NCBI RefSeq assembly: GCF_009906795.1
Contig: NZ_JAAALN010000018.1
Coordinates: 1 to 32,807, forward strand
Direction: 5' to 3'
Origin: Kineococcus siccus
Lineage (GTDB): Bacteria; Actinomycetota; Actinomycetes; Actinomycetales; Kineococcaceae
Length of the DNA: 32,807 nt
This document shows positions 16,634-23,837 of this stretch, one piece after another; the stretch's first letter is position 1; every line of letters starts with the position of its first letter. Below the pieces are notes generated by a model, which saw nothing but the letters and a program-made list of their open reading frames with translations, ran no database searches and was not told where the DNA came from. The translations under genes and the position numbers were made by a program.

Positions 16634-18162
16634 CCACCGTCACCGGGCACTCGGGCACCAGCAGCCGCAAGGCTCAGGACGTGAGCGGCATCCGCACCTA
16701 CGGGGGCTGGCGCCGAACCCGCGGGATCGGACTCTTCGGTCTCGGCGCCACCGCGACCCTCATCGTCCTGGGATGTGCGGTGGTGCCGCTCCTCGGTCTC
16801 GCGATCGACGTGCGGACGGGCCTCACCCTCGCGGTCCCCTGCGCGCTCGTCACCCTCGTCACCTGCGCACGCATCGACGGTGTGCCGTTCAGCCACCTCG
16901 TTATCCGGCGCTGTCAGTGGCGATGGGCTGTCGCCCGCGGCTACACCTCCCTGCGAGCCGGAGTCGTCAGTGACCACCCCTCGGCCTGGCAACTGCCGGG
17001 AGTGCTCGCCCCGACGGAGCTGCTCTCCGTCGAGGACGGGCGCGGGGGGCGGTTCGGCCTGGTTCGCGATCGCTCATCGGGACTGCTCACCGCGACGCTG
17101 AGGTGTGCCTCGACGTCGACGTGGCTCGTCGACGGCGCCGACGCCGACGCCTGGGTCTCGAACTGGCACTCCTGGCTGGCCTCCCGAGGCTTCGACCCGC
17201 TGGTCGCCTGGGTGGCCGTCACCGTCGACACCGCGCCCGAGCCGGGGTCGACGCTGGCACGCAACGTCGGCGTGCGCCTCGACGGATCAGCTCCACGGGA
17301 CACGCAGATCCTCATGGCCGAACTGGTCGACGGCTCGCCCTCAGCCTCGGCCGACGTCGACACCCGGGTGTCCATCACCTTCGACCCGTCTCGGGCCGGT
17401 GACCGGCTCGACGACCTCGCCGACCAGGCCGCCGAGGTCTCCCGCGCCTTGTCCGGGATGGAGGCCGCCCTGAGCGAGTGCGGGGTGACGGTCCTCGCGC
17501 GGTGCTCGGCGACCGAGCTCGCCGGTTGCGTGCGCGTCGCCTTCGACCCCACCTCACGTGGTGACGTCGAGTCCGTCGTCGGCGCCGGCACGACCGTGGA
17601 GGAGGGTGGCCCCTTGTCCTGGGAGACGTCCGGACCCGTTGCCGCCGAGGAGGCGTGGGACCACTACCGCCACGACTCGGGAACCTCGATCACGTGGTCG
17701 TGGCACGAGGCGCCGCGCCAGCAGGTGACGTCGAACGTCCTCGTACGACTCATGTCTCCCTCCCGGTACCCGAAGCGGGTCACGATGCTCTACAAACCGC
17801 TGAGCGCAGGCTCCGCCTCCCGGCTGCTCGAGGGACAGGTCAACGCTGCCGCGTTCCGCGAGGCCTATCGGCGAAGTCAGGGACGCGACGCCACCGCTCG
17901 AGACCAAGCCGACCAGGAGCAGGCTCAGAACGCCGCCCGAGAGGAGGCGCTCGGCGCCGGAGTCGTCCTGATGAGCTTGTACGCGACGATCACCGTCACC
18001 GACCCCGACGACCTCCCCGCAGCGGTCGCTGATGTGGAGGCCCGTGCCGACCAGTCGAAGGTCCAGGTTCGCCGGATGTTCGGCGCCCAGTCGGTCGGCT
18101 TCGCCACCACCCTTCCCGCGGGGATCTACCCACCGTTCGTCGCAGGCAGGAGCACCCGATGA
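16630..18162 (+). CDS. SCO6880-family conjugation membrane protein
   Basis: A 510-aa protein starting in an ATGA overlap at 16630. The N-terminus has the family-typical start (YGGWRRTRGIGLFGLGATAT), with two membrane helices at ~32-59 and ~62-81 followed by a basic segment, like a PrgI/TcpE-type protein. The long soluble part (SHLVIRRCQWRWAVARGY, then DGADADAWVSNWHSWLASRG) resembles the N-terminal, non-ATPase domain of VirB4/TraE proteins. It thus looks like a PrgI-like membrane anchor fused to a VirB4 N-domain, while the motor domain is encoded separately by the next gene. Known members occur almost always beside VirB4- and VirD4-like genes in actinobacterial plasmids and integrative elements. 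No Walker motif is present. Confidence 0.8.
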   Translation: MTTVTGHSGTSSRKAQDVSGIRTYGGWRRTRGIGLFGLGATATLIVLGCAVVPLLGLAIDVRTGLTLAVPCALVTLVTCARIDGVPFSHLVIRRCQWRWAVARGYTSLRAGVVSDHPSAWQLPGVLAPTELLSVEDGRGGRFGLVRDRSSGLLTATLRCASTSTWLVDGADADAWVSNWHSWLASRGFDPLVAWVAVTVDTAPEPGSTLARNVGVRLDGSAPRDTQILMAELVDGSPSASADVDTRVSITFDPSRAGDRLDDLADQAAEVSRALSGMEAALSECGVTVLARCSATELAGCVRVAFDPTSRGDVESVVGAGTTVEEGGPLSWETSGPVAAEEAWDHYRHDSGTSITWSWHEAPRQQVTSNVLVRLMSPSRYPKRVTMLYKPLSAGSASRLLEGQVNAAAFREAYRRSQGRDATARDQADQEQAQNAAREEALGAGVVLMSLYATITVTDPDDLPAAVADVEARADQSKVQVRRMFGAQSVGFATTLPAGIYPPFVAGRSTR

Positions 18163-19658
18163 TCCAACGAGCCTTCATGCGCCCACCGCGCCGCTCCCCC
18201 GCCGCTGGAGACGTGGTCCCGCCCGCCTGGGGGTGGCGTGCACCCCGCGCCGGTCGCCTGGCCCACGTCGCGGCCGCACCCGAGTACCAGGCCACGACGG
18301 TGCAAGCGTGCGGCCTGTACCCGTTCGTGGCCGGCTCCGGGTCCCCCTCGGTAGGAGTTCCCGTCGGCCGCCACATGATGTGGGGGGAGGTGGTCTGCAT
18401 GGACCCCTTCGCCTGGCTCGACGCGGGGCTCGTCACCAACCGCGGCCTCACCGTCCTCGGGCAGCCTGGCACGGGGAAGTCCGCGATGCTCAAACGTCTC
18501 TCACGCGGGATGCTCGCGTTCGGCGTCCGACCGTTGTTCCTCGGTGACCTGAAACCCGACTACTCCGCTGTCGTGCATTCCGCCGGCGGGCAGGTTCTTC
18601 GGGTAGGGCGCGGCCTGGACCGCATCAACCCCCTGGACGCCGGCCCGCTCGGCGCCGCACTGGCCCGGATGTCCGGCCCCGGTGCCCAACGCCTGCGCCT
18701 GGAGGTTCGGGGGCGGCGTCTCTCGGCCACCCTTGCGCTGTGTTCGCTGGTTCGCCGCCACGCCCGGGTGACCAACGGGGAGGAGACCGTGCTCGGTGCC
18801 GCTGTCGACCTGCTGACGGAACGCGCGACAGAGGGCGTCGACCCCACGATCCCGGATGTGCTGCGGGTCATCCGGCAGGCTCCCGATCGGCTGGTGGCTG
18901 CCGCCGAGGTCGACGACGCGCCCGCCTACCGCACCGAGACGAAAGAACTCCGCCAGACGCTCAACCTGTTGTGCGAGGGCTCGCTGAAGGGCGTCTTCGA
19001 CGGCCCGACGTCGCACCCCATCGACCTCGACGCCCCGGCGGTGAGCGTGGACATCTCTGCCGTGGCCGCCTCGGGCGACACCCTCGTCGCGGCCGCGATG
19101 CTCTCGACGTGGTCGTACGGATTCGCCGTCATCGACGCCTCGACCGCACTGGCCGAGGCCGGTCTCGCGCCGCGGCGACGGTACTTCGCCGTGATGGACG
19201 AGCTGTGGCGGGCACTGCGCGGGGCCCCAGGTCTCGTCGACCACGCCGATGCCCTCACCCGCGTCTACCGGGGGCGCGACGTCGCTCACGCGATGGCCAC
19301 CCACTCCCTCGACGACCTCTCTGCGCTGCCGAGCGAGGAGGACCGTGCCAAGGCTCGGGGGTTCATCGAACGCAACGCCATCACCGTCCTTGCGGGCCTG
19401 CCCCCGCGCGAACTCGAGGAGGTGACCCGCGTCGTGCCGCTGTCCGGCCGCGAGGTGTCCATGGTCTCGTCCTGGTCCGCACCCGAGTCCTGGCAGACCG
19501 GCGCCCGCCACCCCGGGCGAGGGAAGTACCTGCTCAAGACAGGTCAGCGAGTCGGCATCCCCGTGGAGATGGAACTCGTCGGCGACGAGCCTGCCCTGTA
19601 CGACACCGACTCCAGCCACCGGCGCCCCGCGGCGCCGTCCTCTCGGGAGGTCCTGTGA
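18159..19658 (+). CDS. VirB4-like conjugation ATPase
   Basis: A 499-aa ATPase starting at ATG 18159, six bases after AGGAG and overlapping the previous stop (ATGA). It has a canonical Walker A, VLGQPGTGKSAMLKRL, near residues 100-110, and a Walker B, RRYFAVMDELWRAL, near 340-350. A later YRGRDVAHAMATHSLDDL and a C-terminal VSSWSAPESW complete the HerA/VirB4 motor pattern. Family members hydrolyse ATP at the inner membrane to power assembly or substrate transfer. The VirB4 N-terminal domain is apparently supplied by the upstream SCO6880-family gene, so the pair acts as a split VirB4. The GTG of the coupling-protein gene overlaps its stop. Confidence 0.85.
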   Translation: MIQRAFMRPPRRSPAAGDVVPPAWGWRAPRAGRLAHVAAAPEYQATTVQACGLYPFVAGSGSPSVGVPVGRHMMWGEVVCMDPFAWLDAGLVTNRGLTVLGQPGTGKSAMLKRLSRGMLAFGVRPLFLGDLKPDYSAVVHSAGGQVLRVGRGLDRINPLDAGPLGAALARMSGPGAQRLRLEVRGRRLSATLALCSLVRRHARVTNGEETVLGAAVDLLTERATEGVDPTIPDVLRVIRQAPDRLVAAAEVDDAPAYRTETKELRQTLNLLCEGSLKGVFDGPTSHPIDLDAPAVSVDISAVAASGDTLVAAAMLSTWSYGFAVIDASTALAEAGLAPRRRYFAVMDELWRALRGAPGLVDHADALTRVYRGRDVAHAMATHSLDDLSALPSEEDRAKARGFIERNAITVLAGLPPRELEEVTRVVPLSGREVSMVSSWSAPESWQTGARHPGRGKYLLKTGQRVGIPVEMELVGDEPALYDTDSSHRRPAAPSSREVL

Positions 19659-21424
19659 CCCGCCCGCTCGAGCCCGCCGGCGGACTCCTGCCCCCGGAGG
19701 GCCGGTTCCCGATGCTTCTCCTCGCCACCGTCTGGGGCGGCCTGGCCCTCGTCGCTGCTGCCTGGCTGGGTGGGACCACGGCGAGCTGGGCCACCGGGCA
19801 CGGCTGGCGCGGTCCCGCCTTCGGCGTGCAGTTCGCCCACGCACTGGTCACGGAGGGCCCTGGCTCGTCGTGGCCGCGAGTGCCCGGGGCCGCCGTCACG
19901 GCCGGCGTCGTGGTCGCGGTCGGAGGGGTCGCCGGCGTGACGGTCGCCGCGGTGCGCGCCGGGCGGACCAACGCTGCGCGTCCCTTCGGGCTGGCCGGGG
20001 CGCGTGATCTCGCGGTGCTCCTGACACCGGCCTCGACGACGCGTGCTCAGGCGTTGCGCCCGTCCCTGCCCGGCGGCGCATCGGGGGCCGAGACGGGTCT
20101 CGCCTTGGGTGTGATCGCCGGCACGCCGGCCCGTCGACGGGAGACGACGACGGTGAGGGCCTCCTGGGAGGACGTCCTCCTGGCCGTCATGGCGCCCCGC
20201 GCCGGCAAGACGACCTCTCTCGCCGTTCCCTCCGTCCTCGACGCTCCCGGCGCGGTGGTCGCCACGTCGAACAAGGCCGACCTGTGGGCCGCGACCGCCG
20301 CGGTGCGAGCTCGTGACACCTCCGAGGCGGTGTGGACCTTCGATCCCCAGGCGATCACCAACTCGCCCCGGACGTGGTGGTGGAACCCGCTGACCGCCGT
20401 CGACTCCGTCGAGGAAGCGTCACGCCTGGCTGGGCACTTCGTGCAGGAGGTCCGCGCGGAGAAGTCCGCCCGCGACTTCTGGTCCTCCGCTGCACAGGAC
20501 CTGCTCACCGCTCTCCTTCTCGCCGCCGCCACCTCCCGGCGCTCTCTGCACGACGTCTACGAGTGGCTCAACGATCCCGTCGTTCCGACGCCCGGCGTTC
20601 TGCTGCGCGAGCACGGCTACCCGGCGGTCGCTGCTTCCCTGACCGGTCGTCAGCACGGGGCCCCGGAGACCCGCGACGGCATCTACGAGACGGCGCGCAC
20701 CGCCGCCCAGTGCCTGCGTGACGACCGCATCATGGAGTGGGTCACTCCACCCGCCGGCGAGCTCCCCCAGCTCGATACCACGGCCTTCGCCACCTCCCGC
20801 GAGACGCTGTACCTGCTGTCCAAGGACGGCGCCGGGGCCGCTGGGCCACTCGTCGCGGCGCTCACCGATCGGGTGATGCGCGACGGAGTGCGCGCGGCGG
20901 AGCGCTGCGGTGGGCGTCTGGATCCGCCGCTGGTCGTCGTCCTGGACGAGGCCGCGAACGTCTGCCGCATCTCCGACCTGCCCGACCTCTACAGCCACCT
21001 CGGGTCGCGCGGGATCGTCCCGCTGACGATCCTGCAGTCCTACCGCCAAGGCGTACGCGTCTGGGGTGAGGCCGGGATGGACACGCTCTGGTCCGCGGCC
21101 ACGGTGAAGCTCCTGGGCGCGGGCATCGACGACGCCAAGCTCGCCGAGGACGTCTCGCGCCTCATCGGCGAGCACGACGTCACCATCCGCTCCTTCTCCG
21201 AAGGCGACCGGCGCCGCACCACGTCAACCTCGTTGCGCCGCCAACGCATCCTGCCGCCGGAGGACGTCCGCGCCCTGGCGCGTGGGCACGCCCTCCTGCT
21301 GGCCACCGGGCTCCGCGTCGGCCGCCTCGAACTGCTGCCCTACTACCAAGGCTCGCGCGCCGGGGACGTAGCCGCTGCGACCGCCGAGGCCACCGCCGCC
21401 ACTGTCGGGGGCGTCTCGCGGTGA
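19655..21424 (+). CDS. TraG/VirD4-family type IV coupling ATPase
   Basis: A 589-aa protein. Start chosen as GTG 19655, four bases after GGGAGG and inside a GTGA overlap; the open frame continues back to 18740 but only as a shadow of the ATPase gene. Two N-terminal membrane helices (~23-43 and ~75-100) precede the motor domain. Walker A is VMAPRAGKTTS near residues 177-187, with Met where the first glycine usually stands; Walker B is LVVVLDEAANVC near 424-435. Other family motifs are DLLTALLLAAATS, DLYSHLGSRGIVPLTILQSYRQG and the C-terminal LATGLRVGRLELLPYY. Such proteins bring the relaxase-DNA complex to the channel. Its presence indicates DNA transfer rather than a purely protein-secreting system, although no relaxase gene is visible. 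Confidence 0.88.
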   Translation: MTRPLEPAGGLLPPEGRFPMLLLATVWGGLALVAAAWLGGTTASWATGHGWRGPAFGVQFAHALVTEGPGSSWPRVPGAAVTAGVVVAVGGVAGVTVAAVRAGRTNAARPFGLAGARDLAVLLTPASTTRAQALRPSLPGGASGAETGLALGVIAGTPARRRETTTVRASWEDVLLAVMAPRAGKTTSLAVPSVLDAPGAVVATSNKADLWAATAAVRARDTSEAVWTFDPQAITNSPRTWWWNPLTAVDSVEEASRLAGHFVQEVRAEKSARDFWSSAAQDLLTALLLAAATSRRSLHDVYEWLNDPVVPTPGVLLREHGYPAVAASLTGRQHGAPETRDGIYETARTAAQCLRDDRIMEWVTPPAGELPQLDTTAFATSRETLYLLSKDGAGAAGPLVAALTDRVMRDGVRAAERCGGRLDPPLVVVLDEAANVCRISDLPDLYSHLGSRGIVPLTILQSYRQGVRVWGEAGMDTLWSAATVKLLGAGIDDAKLAEDVSRLIGEHDVTIRSFSEGDRRRTTSTSLRRQRILPPEDVRALARGHALLLATGLRVGRLELLPYYQGSRAGDVAAATAEATAATVGGVSR

Positions 21425-21906
21425 GCACCGATGCGGCGTACGGAGACGACCACGACTGGGCGGCGGAGGAGACCGCCGCCCGCATCGCCCGCCTTGAGCT
21501 GCGCGTCGACGAGCTGGATGCTTTGTTCCCCGACCCCGCAGGTGTCGGTGGGCAGTCCCCGCCGCCGGACGATCTAAGGGCCAGCGGTCTGGACGCCTGG
21601 GTGGAGGACTACTTCGCCACCACGTTCACCCGCCCCCTCGGCGGGGAGTGGCGCTGGTGCCGACGCTGGCGTGAGCACCCCGAGGCCGTCGTACGCCTCG
21701 ACGCGCTGTGGCACGCCTTCGAGACGCTCCGCCGCGACCCCGACACCGGTATGGCGGTCTGGTTGCGCGACCACCTCGACCACCACTTCGTGATCCTTCT
21801 CGGGTCACGGGGTCCCTTCGCGCAGTGCACCGCGGCCCGTCACGAACTACTGAGTTCACTGCCGACCGCCCAAGGGAGAGAGGCGGACCACCTGGCCGAA
21901 ACCTGA
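21421..21906 (+). CDS. DUF4913 protein at the end of the conjugation operon
   Basis: A 161-aa protein starting at GTG 21421 in a GTGA overlap with the coupling-protein gene. An N-terminal helix (ETAARIARLELRVDELDALF) looks like a coiled coil. The DUF4913 core follows, with WVEDYFATTFTRPLGGEWRW, the HPEAVVRLDALWHAFETLR helix and MAVWLRDHLDHHF, ending in GPFAQC. Members are small actinobacterial proteins repeatedly found next to TraG-like genes on plasmids and integrative elements; function is unknown. It closes the operon; a 243-bp gap to the convergent membrane-protein gene follows. Confidence 0.82.
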   Translation: MSTDAAYGDDHDWAAEETAARIARLELRVDELDALFPDPAGVGGQSPPPDDLRASGLDAWVEDYFATTFTRPLGGEWRWCRRWREHPEAVVRLDALWHAFETLRRDPDTGMAVWLRDHLDHHFVILLGSRGPFAQCTAARHELLSSLPTAQGREADHLAET

Positions 21907-22149
21907 CGGTGAGTGTGTCTTGTCCGCCGCTGGGATCGTGCGCTCAGCGGTCGCCCCGGACGACCACATCGCACCTGCGGGGCGCGGTCGTCGGCCCGGA
22001 GCGGACCTGCTGTGGCTGCTGTAGGCCGTCGACTACCTGCTCGAGTGCAGGCTCGCGACGACGTCTTGCTGCACGACCTCGTTCGTACAGAACGCCGCGC
22101 GTGTTCGCTGCCCGTGCCAGGGTGAGGCGACGCGCCCCGATCGCATTCA
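21907..22149. other. Gap between convergent genes
   Basis: This 243-bp gap follows the conjugation operon. The arms GACGACC (21958-21964) and GGTCGTC (about 20 bp further on) and a nearby CCGCTG/CAGCGG pair could fold into weak hairpins that end the operon transcript, but neither is strong enough to list as a terminator. No coding sequence was recognised. Confidence 0.4.
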
Positions 22150-22716
22150 TCAGCCGCGGAGATGGCCGGTGCGTCGCGCCTGCAGCAGCAAGACGCCTGT
22201 CGCGATGTTGAGCGCGGCGAGTCCTCGTCCGGGCGTGGTGACGAGCAGAGCGGTGAGCACCGACAGCGCGACCGGGGCCGCGACGCCGACCCGCCCGGGG
22301 AGTGTGCTGAGGTGGGACAGGCGCAGGTGGGCGAGGAGCAGCACGAGCACCGCGCCGAGAGCGGCGGTCAGGACCGCGGGCAGGAGGACGCCGCGACCGT
22401 CGAGGAGCAGCGAGACTTCACCAACCCCCCGCCAGGGCTGCAGCTGCGCAGCTGCGCCGCTGGGATTGGCCAGCACAACGGCCCCGGCCGCCAGCAGCAC
22501 GAGGTAGCGTCCGGCCAGGTAGAAGGCGGCGGTCCGCCAGGCCCAGGCGGGCACGACGTCGAGGGTGCGCCACAGCCGCGTCCACGCCTGGTCGGCGCGC
22601 TTCGGGGGGGCGACCGGGTCGACCATCAGGAGGCCGGGCCGCAGCCGGGTCGGGTCGGGGCGCGGGCGCGGCCGGGGAATGTTGGAGGGCGAACGTTGGG
22701 CGTGAAGCGGAGTCAT
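22150..22716 (-). CDS. Multi-pass membrane protein of unknown function
   Basis: A 188-aa protein starting at ATG 22716, with AGGTGA six bases upstream; an in-frame ATG at residue 31 is a weaker alternative. A Pro/Arg-rich cytoplasmic N-terminus (~60 residues) is followed by about four hydrophobic segments: AFYLAGRYLVLLAAGAVVLA, LLPAVLTAALGAVLVLLLA, VAAPVALSVLTALLVTT and LAALNIATGVLLL. No family was recognised. It converges on the conjugation operon and is not part of it. A perfect 14-bp palindrome lies 125 bp upstream of its start. Confidence 0.65.
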   Translation of the reverse strand: MTPLHAQRSPSNIPRPRPRPDPTRLRPGLLMVDPVAPPKRADQAWTRLWRTLDVVPAWAWRTAAFYLAGRYLVLLAAGAVVLANPSGAAAQLQPWRGVGEVSLLLDGRGVLLPAVLTAALGAVLVLLLAHLRLSHLSTLPGRVGVAAPVALSVLTALLVTTPGRGLAALNIATGVLLLQARRTGHLRG

Positions 22717-23140
22717 GGTCGGTCACCTCATCGTCGAGGAAGTCCGCCGGGAGAAGCTTCCACGGGCGGTGCGCCCGACGGTGCAGGCGCCTCGCGCTGA
22801 TGCGCAACCGTGTGCCGGTAGGCGGGTCCGCTAACGGGTGACGGGTCGACCCGTACGCGGCACCGCCTCCCGCGACAGCGACGGCCTGTCACTCATCGCA
22901 TTGCGACGTCGTCGATACGGCGGACGTGCGAGGACGCTCGACCGAGCGGCCTGAGGGTACGGAGTCCAGTCGGCCCCAATGGCGAACCATCGCGAGGCCG
23001 CTTGCTGAGGCGGTCCTCTGCTCCGTCCGGGTGAAGGCGACGGCGGCCGCGGCTCGAATTGTGGGCTGCCCGGTGCCGAGAGACGCGGGTGAGCACTCGG
23101 CGCCGGTCATGTCCCAGGAGCAGCGACTCGTCCGCGGCGA
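22717..23140. other. Non-coding stretch with a 14-bp palindrome
   Basis: About 420 bp between the membrane-protein start and the restriction-endonuclease remnant. No frame here has a ribosome binding site together with plausible protein sequence. The only structure noted is the palindrome at 22841-22854. Some of the right end may be the decayed N-terminus of the endonuclease. Confidence 0.5.
22841..22854. promoter_or_regulatory. Perfect 14-bp palindrome (candidate operator)
   Basis: ACGGGTCGACCCGT is its own reverse complement and is preceded by the related CGGGTG. It lies 125 bp upstream of the minus-strand membrane-protein start, a suitable place for a dimeric regulator. A palindrome of this length in high-GC DNA could also be chance. 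Confidence 0.3.
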
Positions 23141-23532
23141 GCCCGGGCGCGTGCGCGCCGGCAGGCCGAGCTGGAGCGCCGGGTCGCGTCCACCGACGGT
23201 CTGACCGGGCTGGCGTTCGAGCAGCTCGTGGCGCGCCTGCTGCGACGCGACGGCTGGCGGGAGGTGACGGTCTCCGGCGGTGCGGGCGACCTCGGGGCGG
23301 ACGTCACCGCACGCCACCCCGGCGACGGGTCGCTGCTGGTGGTGCAGTGCAGTGCATGCGCTACGCCGGGCGCGCCGTCAGCTCCCCCGACCTCCAGCGC
23401 TTCCTCGGCACCGTCTTCCACCACCACCGCGCCGACCACGCGGTGTATGTGACGCGCACGAGCGAGTGGCCGCGTCACCGCCTGGCCCGGCCCGTCGTCG
23501 CGGCACCATGTCGCGTTGATGCTGCCGCGTAA
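23141..23532 (+). pseudogene. Mrr-like restriction endonuclease remnant, frameshifted
   Basis: The frame running up to about 23350 reads LTGLAFEQLVARLLRRDGW, VTVSGGAGDLGADVTARHP and LLVVQC, which is the N-terminal part of the Mrr-type catalytic domain, with Asp of GADV as a PD-(D/E)xK residue. The rest of the domain continues in a different frame: MRYAGRAVSSPDLQRFLGTV and DHAVYVTRTSEW, to TAA at 23530-23532. Deleting one unit of the GTGCA triplication at 23342-23356 would restore one reading frame (VVQCMRYAG). Intact relatives have VVQCKRYA; the catalytic lysine is Met here, so even a repaired gene might be inactive. No start codon lies in frame after the stop near 23090, so the N-terminus is also lost. 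Confidence 0.72.
23342..23356 (+). repeat. Three tandem GTGCA units at the endonuclease frameshift
   Basis: GTGCA is repeated exactly three times (23342-23346, 23347-23351, 23352-23356). Two units would keep the Mrr-like frame open across this point, whereas three shift it. This places the inactivating change on a slippage-type duplication. Confidence 0.75.
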
Positions 23533-23837
23533 CGTGTCCACAAGGTTTCTGGTTGGTGTCCAGCTGGTCGAGCCCACGGACGGGTTGGCGTGTAACAGCT
23601 GGTCTGGCCCGCCGGGCTAGGAACGGGTGCAGGTGCCGCCGTGTGGGTGATGTCCTCTCCGCGCATCGTTTCCGGGGGCTGTTTCGTTACGAGTTCGGCG
23701 GGTGAGATTTGCCACGGTCGTCCACCAATCCGGCTCTGTACCAGGGGTAGCTGGGTGCGGCAGAGTCCTTGGCTGTGTAACACCCGAGTTCTTGGGCCGC
23801 GCGGACGCGGTTCCCTCGGGCGGCGAGGGGGGACCTC
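23533..23837. other. Upstream region of the RHS toxin gene
   Basis: This 305-bp gap should contain the RHS promoter. No confident -35/-10 pair or operator was found. A purine-rich GAGGGGGGA at 23825-23833 is the ribosome binding site for GTG 23838. No coding sequence was recognised on either strand. Confidence 0.5.

Noticed and set aside
18740-19654. 305-codon N-terminal extension of the coupling ATPase frame
   Set aside because: It lies within the VirB4-like gene and is Arg/Gly-rich shadow; GTG 19655 has GGGAGG four bases upstream and a 4-bp overlap.
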